Positions 8,951 through 18,194 of a stretch of 64,000 nt of DNA are shown here, piece after piece; the first letter of the stretch is position 1; each line of letters starts with the position of its first letter. Position numbers and translations under genes: made by a program. The notes under the pieces were generated by a model. The model saw only the letters and a list, made by a program, of their open reading frames with translations, was not told the origin of the DNA and did not search any database. Source of the DNA: Persicitalea jodogahamensis (lineage in GTDB: Bacteria; Bacteroidota; Bacteroidia; Cytophagales; Spirosomataceae); NCBI RefSeq assembly GCF_014651615.1, contig NZ_BMXF01000004.1, positions 496,001 to 560,000 on the forward strand. Reading direction: 5' to 3'.

Positions 8951-9502
8951 ATGGAAACAAAAGAAGAACTGCTCCGGATAATAGATCTTTTAAACGACAC
9001 ATACGAAAGTGAGGAAGCCTGGCATGGCTCATCGGTTGTAGAAATTTTGCGGAGCGTCACTCCGAAACTGGCAGATCGGCGGTTAGCGCCTAACACTCAT
9101 ACAATTGCAGAATTAGTGTACCACATGACCACCTGGCGCATATTTACAGTCAGGAAGCTGCGTGGAGACAAAGAATTCGACATTAAAACCAAGGAAAAAA
9201 ACTGGAAGGTATTTCAGATTGTAGACGATTTGGAGTGGGAGACGTTGCAAATGGAATTGAGTCTTTCACAGGAAGAGCTGGTGAGTGAGCTCGAGAAAAA
9301 AGAAAACGACGAATTTCTGGAGAAAATAGTGCCGGGTCGCAACTACTCCTATTACACGCTTCTCCATGGCATCATCAACCATGATTTGTACCACGTCGGA
9401 CAAATCGCCCTGATCAAAAAAGGATTAGGTCAGACAACTTTTGAAGAAGAAAATTTGGATGATATAGAGGATAATGCTATTTTTGGTGAAGACTACGACT
9501 AA
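8951..9502 (+). CDS. DinB-like four-helix protein
   Basis: A 183-residue soluble protein, started at ATG 8951. The pattern EELLRIIDLLNDTYES, then TIAELVYHMTTWRIF, and late LLHGIINHDLYHVGQIALIK is the DinB/YfiT metal-binding four-helix bundle. The expected metal histidines are H in LVYHMTTWR and the two in NHDLYHVGQ. Family members include bacillithiol- and mycothiol-dependent transferases, but most are uncharacterised, so the substrate is unknown. The C-terminal tail is acidic. Two hairpin terminators follow, so it appears to be a single-gene unit, divergent from the propeller gene. Confidence 0.8.
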   Translation: METKEELLRIIDLLNDTYESEEAWHGSSVVEILRSVTPKLADRRLAPNTHTIAELVYHMTTWRIFTVRKLRGDKEFDIKTKEKNWKVFQIVDDLEWETLQMELSLSQEELVSELEKKENDEFLEKIVPGRNYSYYTLLHGIINHDLYHVGQIALIKKGLGQTTFEEENLDDIEDNAIFGEDYD

Positions 9503-9572
9503 TTCAACTTATATTCTAAATATGAAGTCACCTGAGGCATTCAAATTTCCCGGGTAGGCTCAAAGAAAAAAG

Positions 9573-9597
9573 TGCAGTCCATTTGGACTGGGCTTTT
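9573..9597 (+). terminator. Weak hairpin after the DinB-like gene
   Basis: CAGTCC, ATTT loop, GGACTG (9575-9590) followed by GGCTTTT. The stem is short and the T run brief, so it is at best a weak terminator ahead of the stronger one at 9619-9649. Confidence 0.4.
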
Positions 9598-9618
9598 AAT
9601 GGTGTGGATATATGTCGG

Positions 9619-9649
9619 AAAGCCATTCGAAATTTCGAATGGCTTTTTT
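9619..9649 (+). terminator. Strong terminator between the DinB-like gene and the two-component pair
   Basis: A perfect inverted repeat, AAAGCCATTCGAAA / TTTCGAATGGCTTT, with essentially no loop and a following T run (TTTTTT). It ends transcription of the DinB-like gene before the response regulator, which starts 57 bases further on. Confidence 0.8.
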
Positions 9650-9706
9650 GTTACCTTACCAATTGCGTTTTTTACTAAAAAGATACACAACCCAATCCTT
9701 AAATAA

Positions 9707-10384
9707 ATGAAAATACTTGTTGTGGAAGATGAACCCAAACTGGCTGGATTCATAAAAAAGGGGCTGGAGGAGCAATCTTGGGAGGTTGAGGTGGCATTTG
9801 ACGGACGCATGGGTAAATATTTGGCACTGGGCAGCACCTTTGACGTGATTGTAATGGATGTTAACCTGCCCGCTATCAATGGCTTTGATCTGACTCATCA
9901 ATTACGGCAGGAAGGTGTAAATACCCCGATCCTGATGCTGACTGCACTAGGTACTGTCGATGATAAGTTACAGGGTTTTGACTCAGGAGCCGACGACTAT
10001 CTGGTGAAGCCTTTTGAATTCAGGGAATTGATCGCCAGAATTAAAGTACTCTCCAAACGACAATATAGCGTAGAGGGAAGTCAACACTCCCTCACGATAG
10101 CCAATTTGGAGCTGAACTTTGACGAGAAGATTGCACGAAGGGCCGGGCAACGTATAGACTTAACCGCAAAGGAATTCGCATTGTTGGAATATCTGATGCG
10201 AAACCGGGGAAGGGTAGTCTCCCGGGTGGACATTGCTGAAAAAGTGTGGGATGTGCGCTTCGACACCGGGACCAATGTCATTGATGTATACATTAACTTT
10301 CTGCGTAAGAAGGTCGATAAGAATCACCCTGTAAAGCTGATACATACCGTTGTGGGCATGGGTTATATCTTTAAAGAAGAATGA
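9707..10384 (+). CDS. OmpR/PhoB-family response regulator
   Basis: A 225-residue DNA-binding response regulator. The receiver domain (residues 1-115) has the acidic pair in VVEDEP, the phosphoacceptor D51 in VIVMDVNLP, T79 in MLTALG and K101 in YLVKPF. The C-terminal winged helix (about 125-223) shows the OmpR pattern LTAKEFALLEYLMRNRGRVVSR, ending GMGYIFKEE. It works with the kinase encoded by the next gene; the two overlap by four bases (ATGA), so translation is coupled. Target genes cannot be named from the sequence. A TAnnTTTG promoter was not evident upstream. Confidence 0.93.
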   Translation: MKILVVEDEPKLAGFIKKGLEEQSWEVEVAFDGRMGKYLALGSTFDVIVMDVNLPAINGFDLTHQLRQEGVNTPILMLTALGTVDDKLQGFDSGADDYLVKPFEFRELIARIKVLSKRQYSVEGSQHSLTIANLELNFDEKIARRAGQRIDLTAKEFALLEYLMRNRGRVVSRVDIAEKVWDVRFDTGTNVIDVYINFLRKKVDKNHPVKLIHTVVGMGYIFKEE

Positions 10385-11760
10385 ATATAAAGGCCCGTCT
10401 TACGTTGCTTTTTACATTATTGGTAGCCTCAATCCTGCTGCTTTTCTGCTTTTCCGTCTATTATTTTTACGATCAGTACCGCGAGCAGCAGTTCAGCACG
10501 TATTTGCAGGAACGTGTACTCACCGTAACCCAGCTGCTGGAAGATGTGGACGGTATTACCACGGCTGAAATCAAGCGAATTGAGGAGACTAACAACACCA
10601 TATTATTCAAAGAAGAAATTACTGTTTACGATGAGGGCGATTCGGTTATTTATGATAGTGGAAAAACCATCCTGCCCGTGTCGGCGCAGGAATTAGCCGA
10701 CGTCAGATCTGGTAAAGAAGTTCAGGAACGGGCTGGTGATCGCCAAATCATCATGCTGCGACATTTCCATGAAACCGGCCATTGGGTCATTGTGGCCGAA
10801 GCAGTGGATAGTATTGGCTTGAGCAAACTTGACCGATTGCGTGATATATTGGCGATGGGCTGGTTGTTCAGTTTGGTCCTGGTGGCGGTAGCTGGATGGA
10901 TTTTTGCCCGCGATGCTATCAAACCCGTCGCCGAGATCAACTACCAGGTCAATAATATTTCGGCGGGCAACTTGCACGACCGGCTGAGGGTTGGCCGGGA
11001 GCGAGATGAACTGGCGAAACTTGCACAGACATTCAATCTTATGTTGGATCGGTTGGAGCTTGCCTTTAAAGCGCAGAAAAGTTTTGTGTCTCATGCTTCC
11101 CACGAGCTTCGTACACCCCTCGCGGTAATGATGGCGGATGTGGAGGTAACGTTGATGAAAGAACGTACTTCGGAAGAATACAAAGTAGGGCTACAAAGTG
11201 TATTGGAAGAGGTCAGGAGTATGAATCAGATGGTAAACCAGTTGCTGGAACTGGCCCGCACTGAGGAAGGGGTACTTTTGAAATCCTACCGGAAAGTCCG
11301 TCTGGATGAAGTTCTGTGGCAGGCCCAGGAATCGGTAATGCAGAAAAACCCGGATTACGAGGTTATCGTCAAATACGATAAAATCCCAAAGAGCGAAAAT
11401 GAAATTGCCATTCTGGGGGAGGAAACATTGCTGCGAACTGCCTTCTCAAACCTGATGGAGAATGGATGCAAATACTCCGATAACAAAAAGATGACCGTCC
11501 ACCTGGATTCTAAGGCCGGTATCATCACGCTACATTTTCGCGATGAAGGCATAGGTATTGATTCAGAGGATATTCCATTCCTTTTTGATACGTTTTACCG
11601 CAGTGAGAATACCAAAAACCGCCAGGGATACGGTATTGGACTAGCGTTGACCAAGCGCATCATTGACATCCATAAAGGGAAAATTGATGTAATATCCACG
11701 CCGGGTGTCGGAAGCGACTTCGTAGTGGCTTTTTCCCATGTCGGCCTTTTCGAAATTTAA
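10381..11760 (+). CDS. Sensor histidine kinase, HAMP/HisKA/HATPase type
   Basis: A 459-residue inner-membrane sensor. TM1 is about residues 7-29, a roughly 125-residue periplasmic sensing part follows, and TM2 is about 158-176. A HAMP linker (177-230) leads to the dimerisation/phosphoacceptor domain with H241 in SHASHELRTPLA, then the ATP-binding domain with N box NLMENGCKYS, G1 DEGIGI and G2 GYGIGLALTKRI. The layout is that of the CusS/QseC/ArlS-like group. The sensed signal is unknown; the periplasmic part has acidic stretches but no Cys or His cluster suggesting a metal site. It overlaps the response regulator by four bases and is followed by a 508-base structured gene-free interval. Confidence 0.93.
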   Translation: MNIKARLTLLFTLLVASILLLFCFSVYYFYDQYREQQFSTYLQERVLTVTQLLEDVDGITTAEIKRIEETNNTILFKEEITVYDEGDSVIYDSGKTILPVSAQELADVRSGKEVQERAGDRQIIMLRHFHETGHWVIVAEAVDSIGLSKLDRLRDILAMGWLFSLVLVAVAGWIFARDAIKPVAEINYQVNNISAGNLHDRLRVGRERDELAKLAQTFNLMLDRLELAFKAQKSFVSHASHELRTPLAVMMADVEVTLMKERTSEEYKVGLQSVLEEVRSMNQMVNQLLELARTEEGVLLKSYRKVRLDEVLWQAQESVMQKNPDYEVIVKYDKIPKSENEIAILGEETLLRTAFSNLMENGCKYSDNKKMTVHLDSKAGIITLHFRDEGIGIDSEDIPFLFDTFYRSENTKNRQGYGIGLALTKRIIDIHKGKIDVISTPGVGSDFVVAFSHVGLFEI

Positions 11761-11784
11761 TCTCCTTTTAATCTGACATTAATT

Positions 11785-11808
11785 TCTCTTTAACGCCTGT
11801 TAAAGAGA
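11785..11808. repeat. 10-bp perfect inverted repeat after the kinase gene
   Basis: TCTCTTTAAC, GCCT loop, GTTAAAGAGA. It begins 24 bases after the kinase stop. No T run follows, so it is not a canonical terminator. It could stabilise the 3' end of the mRNA or be a protein-binding dyad. Confidence 0.6.
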
Positions 11809-11809
11809 T

Positions 11810-11839
11810 TTGTGGAACAGACATCTGCCAGTTCCACAA
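11810..11839. repeat. 9-bp inverted repeat with 12-base spacer
   Basis: TTGTGGAAC (11810-11818) and GTTCCACAA (11831-11839) are perfect complements. The repeat directly adjoins the preceding hairpin, giving two back-to-back dyads with no coding function. Confidence 0.55.
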
Positions 11840-11975
11840 TCAGGTAAAATAGATTTTGCTGGTATTGAAAGTTGAAAGCCAGTCAGGTACTTCAATGCGT
11901 AACCCTGGGGCCTGTTAAATTCGAAATCTTAGTAACCTAATGATATGATTTAGTTGAGTTGTGTTTATAATACTT

Positions 11976-12005
11976 AAAGAGGCCCTGCAATTGCAGGGCC
12001 TCTTT
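11976..12005 (+). terminator. Strong rho-independent terminator
   Basis: AAAGAGGCCCTGCAA / TTGCAGGGCCTCTTT is a perfect 15-bp palindrome followed by TTC. The T-rich side favours termination of plus-strand RNA arriving from the kinase operon, or of a small RNA in between. It lies about 215 bases after the kinase stop. It could also act weakly on minus-strand RNA. Confidence 0.8.
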
Positions 12006-12268
12006 TTCTATATGATTGAGTAAGATTTTTTGTGTCCTCGACGGAAACCTGTGTATAACCTCCTGTCCGCATTTTAATTTAAAATTTTAAGGGATAAAAG
12101 TCTACATACCAGTAAGCGCCGGAGTCAGCATGTCCGCTTTTTTAAAAGCCTAAACTACTCCAAAGCGGATTTAATCACATGATCGCCGATCTTCCCAAAC
12201 ATATCTCGTCTTTGCTTACCTGGATGTATGCCCAGTCAAGCAGGAGGCCTTTGCGGATCAGGATTAAT

Positions 12269-13303
12269 TTAGTCTGCCTGGTGGTGTAGTGGCTGGATAG
12301 GCAGCACAGGAAGCGATACCGGATATTCTTCCCGAATGAATTCGATTAGATTCTCACGTATGTAGCAACGGAGATCAAACGCATCCGGAGCGGAGCGGGC
12401 GGACATAATTGCCCGCAACACTATATATTGGTCCTTCGTGTCCGTCACTTGCAGGGCAGCAGTAATTCCATCCCATAACGGTGTCTCAGTCAGGAGAGCC
12501 AGAAACTTTTCCCGCAAGGGAGTCACGGGGGTGTGGTAATCAAGATAAAACAGCGCAGAACCAATCACACTTGAATCGCTGCGCGTCCAGTTTTGAAAAG
12601 GCTTTTCCACAAAATAGGTGATTGGCAAAATCATCCGCCGCAGATCCCATATTCTGACCACGACATAGGTAAGGTTGATTTCCTCAATGGTACCCCATTC
12701 TCCTTCCACAATCACCACATCTTCGATTTTGATGGGCTGAGTAAAGGCAATTTGTATTCCAGCCAGTAGATTGGCAATCGTTTTTTGAGCCGCAAAACCC
12801 ACGATAACCGACACAATTCCGGCAGAAGTCAATAGGCCAAGTCCGAACTCCCGCCCGCGTTGAAAACTGAGCAATAGTAACGCCACGGCGACTATGAGAA
12901 TCGCGATAACGATCATTCGTTTGATAAACTTGACCTTGGTAAATACCCTTCTTTCTTGAAGATTATTGGTCTTATTAAGATCTAGCTGGTTGAGAATCAG
13001 TTTTTCAAACAGCAGCGCCAAACGGATGGCCAGCCATGTACTGACAGCAATCAGGGCGACTTTGCTGGAGCTGAAGATCAGGTAACTCTCTTCCCGCGTT
13101 GCGTAGCGGTTGTTGGCCACGAGATTGACAAACAGGACCAGGAAAAAAAAATAAAAGACATTCGTGATGCTCCTGTGAACCGTTTGCCAGGTCTTCGTTT
13201 CCTGTTTACGGGAAATGAATTTGAGGATTCTGATCGCCAGCCAGCCAGTAATCAGGCCAGCCACTGCCGCTAACGCAAGGAGTTGCCAATATTGGATTTT
13301 CAT
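12269..13303 (-). CDS. MscS-family mechanosensitive channel
   Basis: A 344-residue inner-membrane protein with about five hydrophobic segments. The first is near residues 8-27 and the pore-lining one is near 165-190, with GLGLLTSAGIVSVIVGFAAQ followed by KTIANLLAGIQIAFTQPIKI. That is the MscS TM3 signature and start of the beta domain (VEGEWGTIEEINLTYVVVRIWD, then NWTRSD). The C-terminal soluble part is short. MscS channels open on membrane tension and release osmolytes during hypo-osmotic shock. The nearby trehalose synthase would fit an osmotic role, though the genes need not be co-regulated. Same strand as DUF1460 with 69 bases between. Confidence 0.9.
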   Translation of the reverse strand: MKIQYWQLLALAAVAGLITGWLAIRILKFISRKQETKTWQTVHRSITNVFYFFFLVLFVNLVANNRYATREESYLIFSSSKVALIAVSTWLAIRLALLFEKLILNQLDLNKTNNLQERRVFTKVKFIKRMIVIAILIVAVALLLLSFQRGREFGLGLLTSAGIVSVIVGFAAQKTIANLLAGIQIAFTQPIKIEDVVIVEGEWGTIEEINLTYVVVRIWDLRRMILPITYFVEKPFQNWTRSDSSVIGSALFYLDYHTPVTPLREKFLALLTETPLWDGITAALQVTDTKDQYIVLRAIMSARSAPDAFDLRCYIRENLIEFIREEYPVSLPVLPIQPLHHQAD

Positions 13304-13372
13304 GAATAAGAGGAGGGGAAATGGATGAGTGAGCAGTGTTTAAAAAGAAACCATTTTTTAGAAAATGAAATT

Positions 13373-14206
13373 TCAATTATTTCCTTTCTCCTTTAACCGT
13401 AGCACGATAACTCCGCTATGCCTTTTCACACTATTCAAATAATCACTTAAAGGTACATTGCTGCTGATGACTTTTTTGGCAGTGGTGGAGGCGTGAACGA
13501 GGTGAGCGCGTCCCTTGGTCATTTTGACTATGCCCTGGTGGTTACAGTCCAATCCGGGAATGGTGGAAGTGATGCCTATAATGTCTCCATCATGAAGATT
13601 TGCTTCTACGTTTTTGACATTCTCTTTCGGGACAAAATAATATGATTCAGCATTGACTCTCCGCTCGTTGACTTTAATCTTTTCCAATACCTCTTTTGAA
13701 TCAATGCCTTTGTACAAGTCAGCATGGGCAGACATGAAGTTAATTTCCTTCTTGTATGGAACTCCGCCTAATGTCTTTGTGATATCTTCCAATAAGCCGG
13801 TTTGCTGGCCCTGATTTCGCCACGAGAGGAAATAATGCTGCCGGGAAGAGTACCCGTCAATTTTCCCTCCATCGTACCGGAGCTGGACCATTTTGTCCAG
13901 GAAATTGTTATAATCGAGCTCTTCTTTTTTGGCTAGAGCCAAAGCCACCGAGACATCTACCAAAGTGGTGCAATCCAGTGCATCAAACCGGCAGACTAAT
14001 TGCTCGGAAGCATTGCCTTCCAGCGTATGCGCTACATAAGGCGTGCCCAGGAATGTTTCGGCCATTCGCAAGACAAGTTCTGGAAGTGGTCCAGAACTTG
14101 TCTTGCTCATTTTCTCCAAAAACACTTGTTCCGGATTATCTGATTTCAAAGTGAAGCCAATCAGAATCAGGCCAAAAAACAGAACAGCTAATTTTATTAT
14201 CCTCAC
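13373..14206 (-). CDS. DUF1460 (NlpC/P60-like amidase) secreted protein
   Basis: A 277-residue protein started at GTG 14206, the only start that includes the N-terminal hydrophobic signal (IIKLAVLFFGLILIGFTL). The first downstream ATG (MSKTSSG) would remove it. The DUF1460 fold is visible: LGTPYVAHTLEG, the catalytic-cysteine region FDALDCTTLVD, the motif DGYSSRQHYFLSW, and the later GLDCNHQGIV with the candidate catalytic histidine. Characterised DUF1460 proteins resemble NlpC/P60 and act as N-acetylmuramoyl-L-alanine amidases on cell-wall fragments. It is exported or membrane-anchored. The start lies 45 bases beyond the otsAB stop on the same strand, so it may be read from that transcript. 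Confidence 0.85.
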   Translation of the reverse strand: MRIIKLAVLFFGLILIGFTLKSDNPEQVFLEKMSKTSSGPLPELVLRMAETFLGTPYVAHTLEGNASEQLVCRFDALDCTTLVDVSVALALAKKEELDYNNFLDKMVQLRYDGGKIDGYSSRQHYFLSWRNQGQQTGLLEDITKTLGGVPYKKEINFMSAHADLYKGIDSKEVLEKIKVNERRVNAESYYFVPKENVKNVEANLHDGDIIGITSTIPGLDCNHQGIVKMTKGRAHLVHASTTAKKVISSNVPLSDYLNSVKRHSGVIVLRLKEKGNN

Positions 14207-14251
14207 GTACTTTGATTCTGATAATTGAAAGTACCCATTAAAACCCTTTGG

Positions 14252-16474
14252 TTATTCCTTGAAAGTATTCAGCAATTCCATGACAGCAAACTGATTTTTT
14301 ATATGCTTTTTGGCTATTGAAAGCGCGTCGCCAACTTTGACTGTATAGGCTGATTCTGGCAAAGCTTCAAACATATCCTCATCGGTGGTGTCATCCCCCA
14401 TCGCAAGAATGAAATCGTAGTCGCCTTCTTCAACGAACGATTTGGCGGAAGTACCTTTGTTGAATGCCGTTTTCTTAACCTCGATTACCATATTTCCCTC
14501 GATAATCTGCAGGCTTTGCTCCGGTTGAATAAAGCTTTTCAGCTGCCAGGCCAACTCCTGCGCCCGTCGGAGTGCGTATTCATGGTCGTCAGCCGTGCGG
14601 TAATGCCACGCCAGTGACGTTTCTTTTTCTTCAACAAATGCCCCAGGGCAGCGTTTTACGTACAGTTCCAAAATAGGACGAATATCGTCTTTCCAATCCT
14701 CTTTGTAGGCTGCATTCATCACGAATTCAGATTCGCCTTTTTTGCGGATTAACGCTCCGTGTTCGGCAACAATGTGTACGGGCAAATCGCCCAACACGCT
14801 CAACAGAAACTTGCGGTCGCGGCCGCTGATAACAACTACGGTATCGCGCTCAGCCAGTTCCGCTACAATGGCTTTGGTTTCAGCAGATACAATGGCATCT
14901 TCGGGTTCGCGCACAATGGGCACAAGAGTACCGTCATAGTCGAAGAAAAACAAGCGGTTTTTGGCTTGCGAGTAAGCTTTGTCCATGCTGACAATATCTT
15001 CCTCGGTCAAATAATCCAGTTTAAGTCTTTTGTGTTCCTGATCAATCATAATCATCTGGGTAAAAAAGTCGTTTGTCCATGCAAAAACATCGTATTCCCG
15101 TAAGCGCTGCTGCATGGCCACCATGCGCTTTCTTTGGTCTTCAGGCTCCATTTCCAGAGCCTTATTGATAGCATCGGCAATATCCTGACTGTCCGTTGGG
15201 TTGATAATCAATGCTTCGCCCAACTCAGCAGCAGCGCCAGCCATTTCGCTCAGAATCAGCACGCCCTGTTCATCCTTTCGGCTGGCTACATACTCTTTAC
15301 ACACCAGGTTCATACCGTCTCGTACCGGGGTGATCAGAGCCACATCGCTGGCCGTATACAGTCCAACCAATTCCTCAAAAGGCATGGACCGATACTGGTA
15401 AATAATTGGCTGCCAGTTTATTTTACCATACTGTGCTCCGATTCGCCCGACGGTTTGGTCGATTTCGGATTTCATTTGCTGGTATTGCTCGATCTGATCC
15501 CGGGAAGGAACTACCATCATCACAAACGACACCCGACCATGCCATTCTTCGTATTGTTCCAGGAAACGCTCGTATCCTTTCAGACGATTAAGCAGTCCTT
15601 TGGAATAATCCAGTCGGTCGACTGAGAAAATAACTTTTTCCATTAATGGTGTCCTGGCATCATGCCGGGCTTTGATCACTAATGGGTCGTCAAAGGCATC
15701 GTTGAATTTTTTGTAGTCTATGCTAATCGGGAATGCGTCCACCTTAACCAATCGGTTATTAAGGTTGACGTAGTGCATCCGATTGCCCTGACCAATCACC
15801 ATACGCACGGCTTTCAGGAAGTACTCCACGTAGTCGTTGGTATGAAAACCTACTACATCGGCGCCCATGATGCCGTCAATGATAGCTTCACGCCAAATGG
15901 AGGGTAACAGCCGGAATATCTCGAAGGATGGAAAAGGTATATGGAAAAAGAAGCCGATTTTGTTCTTTGGAAACTTTTGACGGATCAAGTCTGGCAAAAG
16001 CATCAATTGATAGTCATGAATCCAGATGACGTCATCTGGTTGAATGACATCGACCATTGCATCATAGAAAAGTAGGTTGGCTTCCTGATAGGCTTCGAAA
16101 AACTTGGTTTCGAATTTGGCGATGGTGGGGAAGTAATGGAAAAGCGGCCAGATCAGATCATTACAAAACCCTTCGTAGTAATTATCATTCAGTTCTTGGG
16201 ATATAAAAACGGGATGTGCCTTGAAATTATCATTTTCCAGCGTCACGCCTTCCAGTTCTTCAGCGGTATTGTCCGTGTACCCTATCCACTGAATTTTGTC
16301 TTCAAATTCGAAACTCGTGTTATTACTACCCTGAGCCAGCGATAGCACTGCGGATACCAGTCCACCGGAATTTTGAAAGAGGGAAGTGCCGCTTTCGTTT
16401 TTAATTATTTTGAAAGGAAGTCTATAAGCGACAATTATAAGTCGCCCTTTTTTTCTGGTAGTGAAGTTCTTCAT
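14252..16474 (-). CDS. otsAB: Bifunctional trehalose-6-phosphate synthase/phosphatase
   Basis: A 740-residue fusion. Residues about 10-480 are the GT20 synthase, which joins glucose from a nucleotide sugar to glucose-6-phosphate. Visible are GG 37-38, [11 protein letters not shown] at 153, [12 protein letters not shown] at about 208, DRLDYSKGL at 286-294 and [15 protein letters not shown] from 385. Residues about 500-735 are the HAD phosphatase that releases trehalose: [10 protein letters not shown] with D512 and D514, VISGRD, and [12 protein letters not shown] with the metal-binding acids. Both catalytic sets look intact. Such fusions are common in Bacteroidota. It is the last of three minus-strand genes (amylase, MFS transporter, otsAB), with 124 bases after the transporter. 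Trehalose would serve as osmoprotectant or carbon store. Confidence 0.95.
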   Translation of the reverse strand: MKNFTTRKKGRLIIVAYRLPFKIIKNESGTSLFQNSGGLVSAVLSLAQGSNNTSFEFEDKIQWIGYTDNTAEELEGVTLENDNFKAHPVFISQELNDNYYEGFCNDLIWPLFHYFPTIAKFETKFFEAYQEANLLFYDAMVDVIQPDDVIWIHDYQLMLLPDLIRQKFPKNKIGFFFHIPFPSFEIFRLLPSIWREAIIDGIMGADVVGFHTNDYVEYFLKAVRMVIGQGNRMHYVNLNNRLVKVDAFPISIDYKKFNDAFDDPLVIKARHDARTPLMEKVIFSVDRLDYSKGLLNRLKGYERFLEQYEEWHGRVSFVMMVVPSRDQIEQYQQMKSEIDQTVGRIGAQYGKINWQPIIYQYRSMPFEELVGLYTASDVALITPVRDGMNLVCKEYVASRKDEQGVLILSEMAGAAAELGEALIINPTDSQDIADAINKALEMEPEDQRKRMVAMQQRLREYDVFAWTNDFFTQMIMIDQEHKRLKLDYLTEEDIVSMDKAYSQAKNRLFFFDYDGTLVPIVREPEDAIVSAETKAIVAELAERDTVVVISGRDRKFLLSVLGDLPVHIVAEHGALIRKKGESEFVMNAAYKEDWKDDIRPILELYVKRCPGAFVEEKETSLAWHYRTADDHEYALRRAQELAWQLKSFIQPEQSLQIIEGNMVIEVKKTAFNKGTSAKSFVEEGDYDFILAMGDDTTDEDMFEALPESAYTVKVGDALSIAKKHIKNQFAVMELLNTFKE

Positions 16475-16598
16475 GATGCTTATTGTGGAAGTTTAGGGCA
16501 AAATTTGAAATCAGCCTACCCACAATTTAGAAAAAATGTGCCAGAGAACCCGAAAATCACCATAACGTTTCGATATTCTGCAATATATACGTTAATTA

Positions 16599-18167
16599 TC
16601 AAGCAACAGCCATTGACTTTCCAGAGTCCCTGTCATCTACAAATAAACACAAGAGTCCAGCCAGAATCATTGAAACTCCGCCTAGGACCAAAGCGTAAAT
16701 TGGTTCACCCCCAAAAATGGATTTTACTAAAAAACCCAACAGGGCAGCGGCCACAATCTGTGGTATTACGATAAAAAAGTTGAAAACGCCCATGTAGTAA
16801 CCCATCTTGGAGGCCGGCAAGGATCCTGCCAGCATGGCGTATGGAACAGAAAGAATGGATGCCCAGGCAATGCCGATGCCCACCATCGACACCATCAAAA
16901 AATCGGGGTTCTCCATAAAATAAATACTCAGCAGCGCCAATCCACCCGCGCTCAGACAGAGCAGGTGGGTGATGCGCCGGTTTGTAAATCTGGCTACGAC
17001 AGGAATGCCAAAAGCCACCAATGCCGCTATTCCATTATACACGCCCATACACAACCCCACCCAATCGGCGCCGTCGTTATACAGTTTGGAGGTAGTGTCT
17101 GTTGTGCCATACAGGTGGCTAGTTACGGCGGGGGTCATGTAAATCCACATGGCAAAGAGGGCGAACCACGAAAAAAACTGCACCATCGCCAGCTGTTTCA
17201 TGGTCGGGGGCATGGTCTCGAAATCATTCATAATGGTCACGAATCCATTGGCGTAAGAACCGCGTCGCTGCAACAGACCCGACAGCATGAAAAGTACTCC
17301 GACCAAAAAGGTGCCGATCGAAAATATGTACAGTTCTTTATTTAAGTCTTGGGTGTATAGCCATGCTGACATGATCATGCCGATCATAGCGATACCCACG
17401 CCCCTGGTCACTTGGCTTTGCCCATTATTCTGCGAAATTACAGCATCAAGTACCCCTTTCTCTTCCGAAGATTTCTCGCCGACAGGTTCAGTAAATGACA
17501 TTAATTCCTTGGGTGAATATTCCTTTGAGCGAAGTACCGTCCAAAGTACCGCCGCCAAAAACACGGCTCCGCCCAGATAGAAAGACCATTTTACGGAATC
17601 GGGAATAATACCCTCCGCCGCCTGATTAGGAACATCAAACCAATTGGTGAGAACATAGGGCAGGGAGGAGGCAACAATGGCGCCGGTCCCAATAAAAAAG
17701 CTCTGCATGGCAAAGCCTGAAGTAGTTTGGTCTGCGGGCAGGTTGTCGCCCACAAAGGCCCGAAACGGCTCCATAGAGATGTTTATGGATGCATCCATAA
17801 TCCAAAGCATACCCGCGGCAAACCACAGGGTGGGCGAATTGGGCATAACAAATAACGCCAGGGAAGCCAGCACTGCGCCGGTGAGGAAGTAAGGACGCCG
17901 ACGGCCCAGCTTGGTCCAGGTGCGGTCGCTGAAATAGCCTACCACCGGCTGTATCAAAAGTCCGGTCAATGGTGCGGCTACCCAAAGAATAGGAATGTCG
18001 TCGACACTGGCGCCAAGGGTCTCGAAAATGCGGCTGACGTTGGCATTCTGAAGGGCGAATCCGAACTGGATACCCAAAAACCCAAAGCTCATATTCCAGA
18101 TGCTCCAGAAGCTCAATCGTGGCTTTGCCCGTATAGTCGGATGGTCAGCGGGTACAGGAACGTCCAT
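16599..18167 (-). CDS. MFS disaccharide (maltose-type) transporter
   Basis: A 522-residue integral membrane protein with about 12 transmembrane segments. The N-terminal half has NMSFGFLGIQFGFALQNANV, then QPVVGYFSDRTWTKLGRRRP, the MFS loop motif (GxxSDR with an RRRP extension). FRAFVGDNLPADQTTSGFAM is typical of the GPH/SUT-like group that imports sucrose, maltose or other alpha-glucosides with protons. In Bacteroidota and Caulobacter this type accompanies maltose-degrading enzymes. Its position 27 bases after an alpha-amylase gene and divergent from a GH65 phosphorylase supports maltose or maltodextrin uptake across the inner membrane. Trehalose is an alternative substrate. Confidence 0.88.
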   Translation of the reverse strand: MDVPVPADHPTIRAKPRLSFWSIWNMSFGFLGIQFGFALQNANVSRIFETLGASVDDIPILWVAAPLTGLLIQPVVGYFSDRTWTKLGRRRPYFLTGAVLASLALFVMPNSPTLWFAAGMLWIMDASINISMEPFRAFVGDNLPADQTTSGFAMQSFFIGTGAIVASSLPYVLTNWFDVPNQAAEGIIPDSVKWSFYLGGAVFLAAVLWTVLRSKEYSPKELMSFTEPVGEKSSEEKGVLDAVISQNNGQSQVTRGVGIAMIGMIMSAWLYTQDLNKELYIFSIGTFLVGVLFMLSGLLQRRGSYANGFVTIMNDFETMPPTMKQLAMVQFFSWFALFAMWIYMTPAVTSHLYGTTDTTSKLYNDGADWVGLCMGVYNGIAALVAFGIPVVARFTNRRITHLLCLSAGGLALLSIYFMENPDFLMVSMVGIGIAWASILSVPYAMLAGSLPASKMGYYMGVFNFFIVIPQIVAAALLGFLVKSIFGGEPIYALVLGGVSMILAGLLCLFVDDRDSGKSMAVA

Positions 18168-18194
18168 CTTTTGGAGGGATAAGATGTGAAAAAT

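Larger units (their letters stand above)
11761..12268. other. Gene-free interval of 508 bases with three hairpins
   Basis: This lies between the histidine kinase stop and the convergent mscS stop, and I see no convincing gene. Within the first 250 bases are a 10-bp perfect hairpin (11785-11808), a 9-bp inverted repeat with 12-base spacer (11810-11839) and a strong terminator (11976-12005). The right half, 12010-12268, has no hairpin of note. It does hold a short minus-strand frame ending at 12155 whose last 25 codons read protein-like but which has no start. Confidence 0.6.
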
